A DNA stretch of 64,000 nucleotides, taken from assembly GCA_031761405.1 (NCBI GenBank), contig JASEVX010000013.1, positions 32,971,652 to 33,035,651 of the forward strand, written 5' to 3'. Both the position numbers and the translations under genes were made by a program. Under the pieces are notes generated by a model that saw only the letters and a list, made by a program, of their open reading frames with translations, did no database searches and had not been told where the DNA came from. Below are positions 25,546 through 34,750 of the stretch, in pieces (the stretch's first letter is position 1; every line of letters starts with the position of its first letter). The DNA comes from Serripes groenlandicus (Eukaryota; Mollusca; Bivalvia; Cardiida; Cardiidae).

Positions 25546-26010
25546 TGGTTGGTCTATCTCTCTGTCTATTTGTCACGTTCTCCAGTAGAAATAAACTGTT
25601 AATTCCACTCACGACATTCAAGTTTGACCTTTGTTTAGGATTTCGATTATATTCCAATATACAAATTCGTCTTTTTCGATACTTGTTTTTTCATCTCCCT
25701 TAAAGGTGATATCCGGAGTTTTGACTGTTTAGCCATTTTTTCCGTTCAAACAACTGAATACATTGTCAGAAAAGTGTTAATGAGGTAATTTTCCAAAAAA
25801 AAAATGCGAAAATACATTTGTAGTTATAATTGTTTAACGGTCCGGATCGTTCCTTTATGTGTTTCAATGAAGACTCTTATGCAAATCGCGTACTTGTTCA
25901 TCATTTAAAACCAGAGTATGACTGTTTTACACAGATATACAGTATCACGATGTGCTTGTATATCTCTGTCATAAATGATAAGAAACAATGTTAATTTGCA
26001 TAGAATTAAA

Positions 26011-26075
26011 CAGTAACCTACTATCTAACAGAAACCTACTACCTAACAGAAACCTACTACCTAACAGTAACCTGG
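26011..26075. repeat. 18-bp minisatellite, ~3.5 copies
   Basis: CAGAAACCTACTACCTAA repeats with a period of 18 bp from 26011, with one or two substitutions per copy. Confidence 0.85.
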
Positions 26076-26177
26076 TAGAGCTAGTTTTAATGACTGAAAG
26101 GAGCAATTTGAATTATATATTGTTTCAAGACATGCATGATTAGAATTTTTTTTTAATTTGGTGAAAACACGTGTACG

Positions 26178-26393
26178 TCGAAATCATAAAAACGAGGATA
26201 AAGGTCGGGATCAGGTTATTATTGGATAATGAGGTGAAAAGCGTTACTCGATTTACACAAAATATAATTGTGTATACCCTGCTTAAACCCTTCCCACATA
26301 CAACACATTTGTAATAGTCGACTTTGAAAACATATAAACAAAAACATTGACCTTCTCTATAAATGAAACAAAAATTATTGAATAAAGTTGAAA
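26178..26393. repeat. Fold-back arm at the end of contig 2 (left arm)
   Basis: This 216-bp arm is the exact reverse complement of 26850-27065, with the axis near 26621. The right arm runs to the last base before the gap. The 456-bp spacer between arms holds the promoter-side region and first coding exon of the B-box gene. The right end of this arm (26393) lies inside the MITE-like element at 26283-26487. Confidence 0.95.
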
Positions 26394-26487
26394 ACATTGT
26401 AAGCAACTTCTTCTTTTGCCGAAATAGTTTCAAATGTCGTCTGCTGCAGAGATCTCAGAACCTGTCTTTATATGGTAAAGGATTAAG
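26283..26487. mobile_element. MITE-like element upstream of the B-box gene
   Basis: Left end TTAAACCCTTCCCACATACA with AATAGTCGACTTTGAAAAC; right end AAATGTCGTCTGCTGCAGAG with TATATGGTAAAGGATTAAG. The ends are imperfect inverted complements, and both match the family termini. Part of it is copied in inverted orientation at 26850-27065. Confidence 0.6.
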
Positions 26488-26753
26488 GACTCATAGCGGA
26501 TCATTGATAACAGTTCGTGTGCGTAAAGGGCTTATACTTGAATCGAAAAGAGTGTCAATCCAGAGTTTACAACATTTCTGATAAAGCTATATGATTTATT
26601 TTCAAAACGTTTAACGTTACCCTTTTCCTCATGATTATTGTTGTCGGTGCCATTGGTCTCTCGTTGTTAACGAACACCTTATAATTTCACTATTTCATTA
26701 ATATATCGCCGTAACTACATTAAATCATATTTTTTCAGGACAGGTCGAGGACA

Positions 26754-26852
26754 ATGGCGGAAGCAAATCCAACAAACCTGTCTGATGAAGACAACACAAA
26801 GATGTGCGACCATTGCTCTTTTCGAGGTATTAACACACAAGCATGGACGTTT
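26754..26852 (+). CDS. B-box (TRIM-like) protein, N-terminal fragment
   Basis: The start is ATG at 26754. It is preceded by a splice acceptor (ATCATATTTTTTCAG, exon start 26739), so an intron lies in the 5' UTR. The 33 codons give an acidic lead followed by C18-x2-C21 (MCDHCSFRG), the first zinc ligands of a B-box 1. There is no RING, as in many mollusc TRIM-like proteins. After residue Phe33 the sequence turns into the inverted copy of upstream DNA and the frame is lost. The continuation is the minus-strand segment starting at 29085: Phe33 followed there by (x)GT-CTT-GTT-TGT, which with one T restores C34-x2-C37 of the zinc site. The family is usually linked to ubiquitin signalling or immunity; no function is shown here. 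Confidence 0.8.
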
Positions 26853-27065
26853 CAACTTTATTCAATAATTTTTGTTTCATTTATAGAGAAGGTCAATGTT
26901 TTTGTTTATATGTTTTCAAAGTCGACTATTACAAATGTGTTGTATGTGGGAAGGGTTTAAGCAGGGTATACACAATTATATTTTGTGTAAATCGAGTAAC
27001 GCTTTTCACCTCATTATCCAATAATAACCTGATCCCGACCTTTATCCTCGTTTTTATGATTTCGA
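26850..27065. repeat. Fold-back arm at the end of contig 2 (right arm)
   Basis: This is the perfect inverted copy of 26178-26393. It starts inside codon 33 of the B-box gene (shared TTT) and ends at the gap. The contig therefore ends by turning back over its own upstream sequence. Confidence 0.95.
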
Positions 27066-27265
27066 NNNNNNNNNNNNNNNNNNNNNNNNNNNNNNNNNNN
27101 NNNNNNNNNNNNNNNNNNNNNNNNNNNNNNNNNNNNNNNNNNNNNNNNNNNNNNNNNNNNNNNNNNNNNNNNNNNNNNNNNNNNNNNNNNNNNNNNNNNN
27201 NNNNNNNNNNNNNNNNNNNNNNNNNNNNNNNNNNNNNNNNNNNNNNNNNNNNNNNNNNNNNNNNN
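27066..27265. other. Assembly gap of exactly 200 N
   Basis: This fixed-size join is flanked on both sides by fold-back arms. Its true length and the order of the sequences around it are uncertain. Confidence 0.98.
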
Positions 27266-28495
27266 CAGTAGGCTTAGCCGGTTTTCGGCGAGTTCGGAGT
27301 TGTAGTCCTTTTCTTTATATATAGTATTGGTGGATTTTTTTTTTCGGATTTTTTTTTTCATGAGTCAAGCTCCTGTGTTTAATCAGTGTATTTATATGAC
27401 AATCACTTTGAATAAACGTTTGGTTTGTTTTTAAATTCACTTGAACGTCCCTATATCATATTTACTTGATGGTAAAGGCCAGGAGTGCTGCTGGTGTCCC
27501 TTCTTGTCCTATAACCAGAGTGTTATCGCTGGGTCTGTAAGCCAAACATTGAGGATAGTACACGCCGTCATTTGTAGTAAGAATACTCTTATGATTAGTA
27601 CCCTTACTCGTTACCACGTGTATATTGCGTTTAACGGTCAGACTGAATGTATCTGCTCCACACAACAGGAAGTTATCAAACGAGTCAAACGACAACCCAC
27701 GGTTGTAGTGAAACTGGCTTTCAGAATACGTATACAGTGTATTACCGGTGTTATCTATACACATTATACCATGGGTATTTGTACTTATAAGGATTCTATC
27801 CCCGGAATTGTTCACGGCCAAGTAGGTAGGATACCCCTGACTAATGCTAAATGTGTTTACTGTAATACCATCCATCATCAGCACTTTTACCACTCCTCCT
27901 ATTCCATTGCTCTCATGACAACTAACATATAGTTTATTGTTTTTACAGTCAATTCCCAAACATTTCATTCCGATAGCAATTGATTTACCCTTCTCAATTC
28001 CATTAGACACAGTTAAGAATTGAAGACTGTTTGAATCTGGTTTAGTCACAATCACATCGGTCTTAGACACAACCGCCACATCCCAGACACGGGATCCAAT
28101 CTTCAGTTCGTTCTTAAGTTTGAAGTCCAGTGTAAAGGTTTTGACGAATTTATTGCGTTCGTCACAAATGACTAATTTACCGTCTGGCATGAATACACAC
28201 CCTCTGACATCAGTGGTTCCTGCATCAATGACTACCTTGTTTGTAGTAGAGGATATATCCAGGAAGGAAAGCTGATGTTCTCGTCTTTCAACGGTCTTAG
28301 GTTTACTGATCTGTTTCTCTTTAACTTCTAGTCTGCCCATCGTGGTTATTTCAGACATTAGGGTGGCAAGTTTGTCAGACTGCTGGAATTCTAACGTAAC
28401 CGGCTTTACCTGTTTCAATATTTCATCGTTCATTTCTATCCCGTCTTCAATGTTTCCTTTCTCTTTCATCATTAGGGTAAATGCCGCATCATCAA
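27266..28495. repeat. Fold-back arm at the start of contig 3 (left arm)
   Basis: This 1230-bp arm is the reverse complement of 29114-30343 (paired positions sum to 57609). I see one difference, the Lys/Arg codon paired at 27602 and 30007. The arm starts at the first base after the gap and holds the C-terminal part and 3' flank of the B-box gene. Confidence 0.95.
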
Positions 28496-29085
28496 TTTCC
28501 TGTCCGAGGGTTTCAAATGAGCTCAAAATGTGTTCCATCTGTGCGCTCGTGTCAATCACTGCTTTTTTATCACTTTCCATCTCAGCAATAAGTTGATTTT
28601 TAGCGTTCGATATCTTGTTTTCCATATCCTTTGTCTTTCTGCATAAGCGATGATTTGTTGTTTGATTTTCCTAACTTCTTGAATACATGTTTTAGAGCAT
28701 TTTTCAATCAATTGTTTATCCTCTTCCCTGGAATGTTCAATTTCTTTGCTCTCTGATAATACAGTCTTTAATTTCTCAATACATTGAAACACATCGGTCT
28801 TTTTATTTGCATCTTTCGAAATTATCTTCAGGTCCTGGGTGTTACATTTTCTGTGTTTCGTTGTGTTACAAACATTGCATACGACTATTGAATGGTCGAT
28901 ACAGAAAAGTGCAAGAGTCTCTGTGCGATGGATGTCACATACCATAATTGAAGAAATCAATGCCTTCTGTTTTACCGACAATGTTTGTGACTCTTCGAAC
29001 GGTTTAAGCTCATGATCACATGATGCTTTAGAACTGCGATGGACTACTTCACATGAATCACATAAATATTCTGAACAAACAAGAC
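27462..29085 (-). CDS. B-box / coiled-coil / beta-propeller (TRIM-like) protein, 5'-broken and frameshifted
   Basis: Reading from 29085 downwards, the gene gives the end of B-box 1 (C-x2-C-x4-C-x2-C-x3-H with C-D-H following), then B-box 2 at 28939-28846 (C-x2-H, C-x2-H, C-x2-C, H-x2-C). A Lys/Glu-rich coiled coil spans about 28800-28300. A ~260-residue C-terminal region of short repeats (VFMPDGKLVICDERNK, YLAVNNSGDRILIS, GLSFDSFDNFLLCG) is typical of an NHL-like beta-propeller. The stop is at 27462. A one-base deletion in an A run near 28628-28633 breaks the frame inside the coiled coil (…IIAYAER then KDMENKIS). With that base restored and the 26754 exon joined, the protein would be about 570 residues, normal for mollusc TRIM-like proteins. 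It would act as a zinc-binding adaptor with a propeller for partner binding. Because it lacks a RING, ligase activity is doubtful. An ATTAAA signal lies about 80 nt after the stop. Confidence 0.85.
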
Positions 29086-29114
29086 GTGATTCATGTGAAG
29101 TAGTCCATCGCAGT
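29033..29114. repeat. Perfect 29-bp inverted repeat at the fold-back point
   Basis: The arms at 29033-29061 and 29086-29114 are exact inverted complements (ACTGCGATGGACTACTTCAC...) around a 24-nt loop. The right arm is a plus-sense copy of B-box 1 codons. At 29114 it jumps, through a shared TT, to sequence complementary to 28495, skipping about 540 bp of the gene. This is a clear template-switch signature. Confidence 0.93.
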
Positions 29115-30343
29115 TGATGATGCGGCATTTACCCTAATGATGAAAGAGAAAGGAAACATTGAAGACGGGATAGAAATGAACGATGAAATATTGAAACAGG
29201 TAAAGCCGGTTACGTTAGAATTCCAGCAGTCTGACAAACTTGCCACCCTAATGTCTGAAATAACCACGATGGGCAGACTAGAAGTTAAAGAGAAACAGAT
29301 CAGTAAACCTAAGACCGTTGAAAGACGAGAACATCAGCTTTCCTTCCTGGATATATCCTCTACTACAAACAAGGTAGTCATTGATGCAGGAACCACTGAT
29401 GTCAGAGGGTGTGTATTCATGCCAGACGGTAAATTAGTCATTTGTGACGAACGCAATAAATTCGTCAAAACCTTTACACTGGACTTCAAACTTAAGAACG
29501 AACTGAAGATTGGATCCCGTGTCTGGGATGTGGCGGTTGTGTCTAAGACCGATGTGATTGTGACTAAACCAGATTCAAACAGTCTTCAATTCTTAACTGT
29601 GTCTAATGGAATTGAGAAGGGTAAATCAATTGCTATCGGAATGAAATGTTTGGGAATTGACTGTAAAAACAATAAACTATATGTTAGTTGTCATGAGAGC
29701 AATGGAATAGGAGGAGTGGTAAAAGTGCTGATGATGGATGGTATTACAGTAAACACATTTAGCATTAGTCAGGGGTATCCTACCTACTTGGCCGTGAACA
29801 ATTCCGGGGATAGAATCCTTATAAGTACAAATACCCATGGTATAATGTGTATAGATAACACCGGTAATACACTGTATACGTATTCTGAAAGCCAGTTTCA
29901 CTACAACCGTGGGTTGTCGTTTGACTCGTTTGATAACTTCCTGTTGTGTGGAGCAGATACATTCAGTCTGACCGTTAAACGCAATATACACGTGGTAACG
30001 AGTAGGGGTACTAATCATAAGAGTATTCTTACTACAAATGACGGCGTGTACTATCCTCAATGTTTGGCTTACAGACCCAGCGATAACACTCTGGTTATAG
30101 GACAAGAAGGGACACCAGCAGCACTCCTGGCCTTTACCATCAAGTAAATATGATATAGGGACGTTCAAGTGAATTTAAAAACAAACCAAACGTTTATTCA
30201 AAGTGATTGTCATATAAATACACTGATTAAACACAGGAGCTTGACTCATGAAAAAAAAAATCCGAAAAAAAAAATCCACCAATACTATATATAAAGAAAA
30301 GGACTACAACTCCGAACTCGCCGAAAACCGGCTAAGCCTACTG
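29114..30343. repeat. Fold-back arm at the start of contig 3 (right arm)
   Basis: This is the inverted partner of 27266-28495. After 30343 the sequence continues into unique DNA while the partner reaches the gap, so the true extent of the palindrome may be longer. Confidence 0.95.
29137..30147 (+). pseudogene. Truncated plus-strand copy of the TRIM-like gene (C-terminal half)
   Basis: The 336-aa frame is open from the end of the coiled coil (MMKEKGNIEDG) through the beta-propeller to the stop. It is identical to the minus-strand copy except one Lys-to-Arg change. It lacks both B-boxes and most of the coiled coil. Upstream of the frame lies only 29 bp of B-box 1 in the same direction, followed by a stop (TGA at 29115). 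If the fold-back is real, this is a pseudogene. If it is an artefact, this is the correctly oriented 3' half of the gene whose first exon is at 26754. Confidence 0.8.
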
Positions 30344-31039
30344 TTACCGTCGATTTCTCTAACAATGTTCAAGATATCTTAACATGCTGTACATATCCAT
30401 TTCGCTGAATCCCTAACCTATCCAACGGTATATAACACTTTACCCTTTTTAAGCAAACCAACGAGTAATTGAGCCATTTATTAACCAAATCTGGGTGATA
30501 TTGCTTAGTCGGAAAAGTAGTGGGACACCTACAACGGCTCTACAACAATGTCGTTAAGAAGGGAAATCACGCTTAAACTACCATAAGCAGCCATTTAACG
30601 GTCTGAATAGATCAATACCTTCATTATTTAACAAATTCGGCTGTCATAGCTTACCTTTTTAATGTTTACCATGCACAATCCGTCGATTTACATCGCCACC
30701 GATTGAACATTTCTCGCTACGGCCATTTACTATTGCAAGCGCGCACATTATGCAGATCGGTGACCCCGAATCTGATTGGCTCATCTTTTTACTTTCGTTT
30801 TAAATCATATTGCTTACTTTGACCCGGCTCGCAACGGTAATATAGAAGCGCAGCGGAGATCCAGCGAAGAATCAGCAATCACCGATCTGCTTCCGTTATC
30901 CATGTATGGTAATTTTTATACCCTGTTGACCGCGACATAAAATAGAACAACCACACATAGTTTGATCTAGATATTACTCATCACTTGCTATTTCTCGTTT
31001 TATCACAATAATCTTTCGTATCTATTCAAAGCATTCATT
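30344..31039. other. Unique intergenic sequence
   Basis: No gene or array is recognised. The GC-richer part at 30700-30900 contains an inverted CCAAT (GATTGGC, 30774) and a 12-bp inverted pair, GCAGATCGGTGA at 30752 and TCACCGATCTGC at 30879. It could be a promoter region but no first exon could be assigned. Confidence 0.4.
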
Positions 31040-31590
31040 CCTTTTTTTTTAATATAAGTCAATTCGTCCATTACAAAAACGTGCTATTCTATAGGAGCCA
31101 GGTTACACGAAAAACGATATTCGAAGTAATCTGTGAAAATTGTTTACATGTAGTCTTTTCTTTGCCATATCCACTGGCAAGAGGAGTCTCTGATACATTT
31201 CCGTTTAGATGAATGATAGGCAACATTCTGATCAGACGGTAATGATGCGTTGTAGGCTGATCTTGATCTTCGTTCTCTTGGCAAAGTTCAACATGCCGTT
31301 GTTGGCATGGCGGCGATCATATGCTCATTAGTGCACCAAAGTGCTGCCCATAATATATTATGTTCAAAGTATTCATTAGTTTGTTTAATATAAGTTAATT
31401 CGTTAAGTCAAAAAAACGCGCTACTCTATATGAGCCAGGTTACACGAAAAACTATCTCCGAGATAATCTGTGAAAATAACCGTCACATCGTACATTCTTT
31501 TACATGTAGCCTTATCTTTGCAATATCCACTCGCAAGAGGAGTTCATGATACTTGTCCGTTTAGATGAATGATAGGCAACATTCTGATCA
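31040..31590. repeat. Direct duplication that precedes the 60-bp array
   Basis: Sequence at 31040-31245 (AGCCAGGTTACACGAAAAAC, ATATCCACTGGCAAGAGGAG, TTTAGATGAATGATAGGCAA) is repeated at 31385-31590 with scattered changes, an offset of about 345 bp. The first copy holds a single 60-bp unit and the second runs straight into the array. Confidence 0.8.
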
Positions 31591-32140
31591 GACGGTGCGG
31601 AGTTCATGATACTTGTCCTTTTAGATAAATGATAGACAACATTCTGGTCAGACGGTGTGGAGTCCGTGATACTTGTCCGTTTAGATGAATGATAGACAAC
31701 ATTCTGATCAGACGGTGAAGAGTCCGTGATACTTGTCCGTTTAGATGAATGATAGGCAACATTCTGATCAGACGGTGAACAGTCCGTGATACTTGTCCGT
31801 TTAGATGAATGATAGGCAACATTCTGATCAGACGGTGAACAGTCCGTGATACTTGTCCGTTTAGATGAATGATAGACAACATTCTGATCAGACGGTGAAG
31901 AGTCCGTGATACTTGTCCGTTTAGATGAATGATAGACAACATTCTGATCAGACGGTGCAGAGTCCGTGATACTTGTCCGTTTAGATGAATGATAGGCAAC
32001 ATTCTGATTAGACGGTGCAGAGTCCGTGATACTTGTCCGTTTAGATGAATGATAGGCAACATTCTGATCAGACGGTGCAGAGTCCGTGATACTTGTCCGT
32101 TTAGATGAATGATAGACAACATTCTGATCAGACGGTGCGG
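31541..32140. repeat. 60-bp minisatellite, first array (10 copies)
   Basis: There are ten units of exactly 60 bp, with core TTGTCCGTTTAGATGAATGA and CATTCTGATCAGACGGTG. Units differ by a few bases (GATAGAC/GATAGGC, GTGCAG/GTGAAG/GTGAAC). Because 60 is divisible by 3, a 183-aa minus-strand frame is open throughout. It is a by-product of the repeat. Confidence 0.95.
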
Positions 32141-32193
32141 AGGTGCAGAATGCATTATATCTTTATTCTCTGTGCAAAGTAAATAATGCCGGT

Positions 32194-32460
32194 TATATAT
32201 ATATTTGCGATGGCATAGGTCTCCTTTAAGATTAACAGTTTAATTGTTGGAATGGGGTGTCACTAATACATAAAGAGCCGTGTTTAGCGAGTTGATGTGA
32301 CCGGTTATTATTTGATGATGCATAAATCAATAAGGAAAACAGAGAAACGGCCGTTTTGATTCATTGCTATTTCTAGACATCTTTTTCAGTTGCGTCAAAA
32401 TGTTACTACATATGCGGAAAGGGTTTATGCTTTATATAGGACAGAAATCACATCGACGAG
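32194..32460. repeat. ~255-bp direct repeat, copy 1
   Basis: This matches 33665-33931 almost exactly (TTTGCGATGGCATAGGTCTC ... ATCACATCGACGAG), with one 2-bp difference (TATATAGG/TATAGG). In this copy the second 60-bp array begins directly at the end of CATCGACGAG. Confidence 0.9.
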
Positions 32461-32860
32461 ATGAATGATAGACAACATTCTGATCAGACGGTGTGGAGTC
32501 CGTGATACTTGTCCGTTTAGATGAAGGATAGACAACATTCTGATCAGACGGTGCAGAATCCGTGATACTTGTCCGTTTAGATGAATGATAGACAACATTC
32601 TGATCAGACGGCGTAGAGTCCATGATACTTGTCCGTTTAGATGAATGATAGACAACATTCTGATCAGACGGCGTGGAGTCCGTGATACTCGTCCGTTTAG
32701 ATGAATGATAGACAACATTCTGATCAGACGGTGCAGAGTCCGTGATACTTGTCCGTTTAGATAAATGATAGGCAACATTCTGATCAGACGGCGTGGAGAC
32801 CGTGATACTTGTCCGTTTAGATGAATGATAGGCAACATTCTGATCATACGGTGCGGAGGT
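32458..32860. repeat. 60-bp minisatellite, second array (7 copies)
   Basis: This is the same 60-bp unit as the array at 31541. Both arrays end in the identical flank TGCGGAGGTGCAGAATGCAT followed by TTATATCTTTATTCTCTGTG. The second array is therefore a copy of the first with its right flank, dropped between repeat copy 1 and unique DNA. Confidence 0.95.
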
Positions 32861-33069
32861 GCAGAATGCATTATATCTTTATTCTCTGTGCAAAGTAAAT
32901 AATGCCGGTTTTCGAATTACCGACAGTAATTATGACCTGACTTTATTGAACTGGACCTGGACCTCAATATTGACATTATTGTGTGCAATGATATGTCATT
33001 TATATGTTATAATTATTATACATACTGAAATTTCCACCTTTTGCCAAAAACTGTAATCATAGCCCAACT

Positions 33070-33665
33070 ATCTTAAATTATACTAAATGGAGTGCCATCA
33101 ATACCTCAAATCGCTAAACATAGCCCTTGTTTATGTATGATCGACGACAGAGATCTAACTGAATATTGCCAGTTTAATTGTGGTAAGAGGAGTGTGATTT
33201 ACACCTCAAATCGCTTAACGCGGCACTTTTATATATATGGTCGATGTCCGATATCTTACAGAATATTGCTAGTTTAATTGTGGCAAGAGGAGTGTGATTT
33301 ACACCTCAAATCGCTAAACACAGCCCTTGTTTATGTATGATCGACGACAGAGATCTAACTGAATATTGCCAGTTTAATTGTGGTAAGAGGAGTGTGATTT
33401 ACACCTCAAATCGCTTAACGCGGCACTTTTATATATATGATCGATGTCCGATATCTTACAGAATATTGCTAATTTAATTGTGGCAAGAGGAGTGTGATTT
33501 ACACCTCAAATCGCTAAACACAGCCCTTGTTTATGTATGATCGACGACAGAGATCTAACTGAATATTGCCAGTTCAAGTGTGGTAAGAGGAGTGTGATTT
33601 ACACCTCAAATCGCTAATTGTGGGAGCGGAAGGTAATTAGCACCTCAACTCACTGAACGCGGCCG
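33070..33665. repeat. 100-bp tandem repeat with alternating A/B monomers
   Basis: CTCAAATCGC recurs at 33105, 33205, 33305, 33405, 33505 and 33605, exactly 100 bp apart. Two monomer types alternate: type A continues TAAACA(T/C)AGCCCTTGTTT and type B continues TTAACGCGGCACTTTTATAT. The higher-order period is therefore 200 bp. No gene is seen. Confidence 0.92.
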
Positions 33666-33931
33666 TTATATATATATTTGCGATGGCATAGGTCTCCTTT
33701 AAGATTAACAGTTTAATTGTTGGAATGGGGTGTCACTAATACATAAAGAGCCGTGTTTAGCGAGTTGATGTGACCGGTTATTATTTGATGATGCATAAAT
33801 CAATAAGGAAAACAGAGAAACGGCCGTTTTGATTCATTGCTATTTCTAGACATCTTTTTCAGTTGCGTCAAAATGTTACTACATATGCGGAAAGGGTTTA
33901 TGCTTTATAGGACAGAAATCACATCGACGAG
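33665..33931. repeat. ~255-bp direct repeat, copy 2
   Basis: This is the partner of 32194-32460, at an offset of 1471-1473 bp. Here the sequence after CATCGACGAG continues TCACCCGTCGCC, which is the ancestral arrangement judging by 14945-14955. Confidence 0.9.
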
Positions 33932-34750
33932 TCACCCGTCGCCATGTTTACATTTTACCTGATAAATACATCCCTTTACCTGATGCAGACGACAACTGAT
34001 AAAATCTGCGACATTTGACAATATTGATGATCAAATCGATCTGTAGATATGACAATATTTCTTTCATATATTAAAATACATTGAAGCGTAAAGAGAAATC
34101 GCTGTGTATAATTATATGTCAAAAAGACACGTGCTTTCAATTGCGTCAAAATGTGACTTCATGTGAGAAAAAAGGTTTATGCTATATAGGACAGAAACCA
34201 TATTTCACGATGCATTCATCAGTCGATATATTAACATTTTTACCTGATAAAAACATCACTTTACCTTGATGCAGGCGACAAATGATAAACTCTGCGACAT
34301 TTGACAATTGATGGAAAAGGTGTTTATACTAATAGCAATCAACACGTTCCGACATACAGACGCTTTCGGACGCATCTCATCTGCAACACATGACGTTTGA
34401 AAACAGTTCAAGTCTATTCAATGACTAAACGTTCAATCATATCGATCTGTAGATATGACAGATTATGCTTGTAAAGATAAGAAAACGTTGAGGCAAAAGG
34501 AGAAATCGATGTGTATGATTTATAAGTGCGTTCTGTTTAAAAAAGACAATTGGTGCAGTTGCATCAACATGCGACTCCATGTGAGCAATGGTTTATGATA
34601 TATAGGACAGAAATCACACATCGAAGATTTACCATGCGCCATATTTACATTTGTATCTAATAAAAATACCCCTTTACCTGTTTCAGATGATAAATAACAA
34701 TTCGGCAAGGTACGACTTTTGAAAACATTGATGGGAAAGTGAAACTAATA
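33905..34750. repeat. Three diverged copies of an AGGACAGAAATCACA-type unit
   Basis: Units with ATAGGACAGAAATCACATCG, CATTTTACCTGATAAA and ACATCCCTTTACCTGATGCA start near 33905, 34187 and 34606. Related units are at 14915 and 15290. Spacing is irregular (282 and 419 bp). The third unit lies inside the 9-kb duplicated block, so it also occurs at 4439. Confidence 0.65.

Noticed and set aside
25469..25703. Pro-rich and Gly-rich frames
   Set aside because: They arise from the (GT)n/poly-G tract.
27441..27932. 163-aa plus-strand frame (also 29677-30168 minus)
   Set aside because: It is the antisense frame of the beta-propeller domain.
31604..32871. 183-aa and 148-aa minus-strand repeat proteins (RLIRMLSIIHLNGQVSRT repeats)
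   Set aside because: The 60-bp period is divisible by three, so an open frame follows automatically. There is no signal peptide, splice site or start context.
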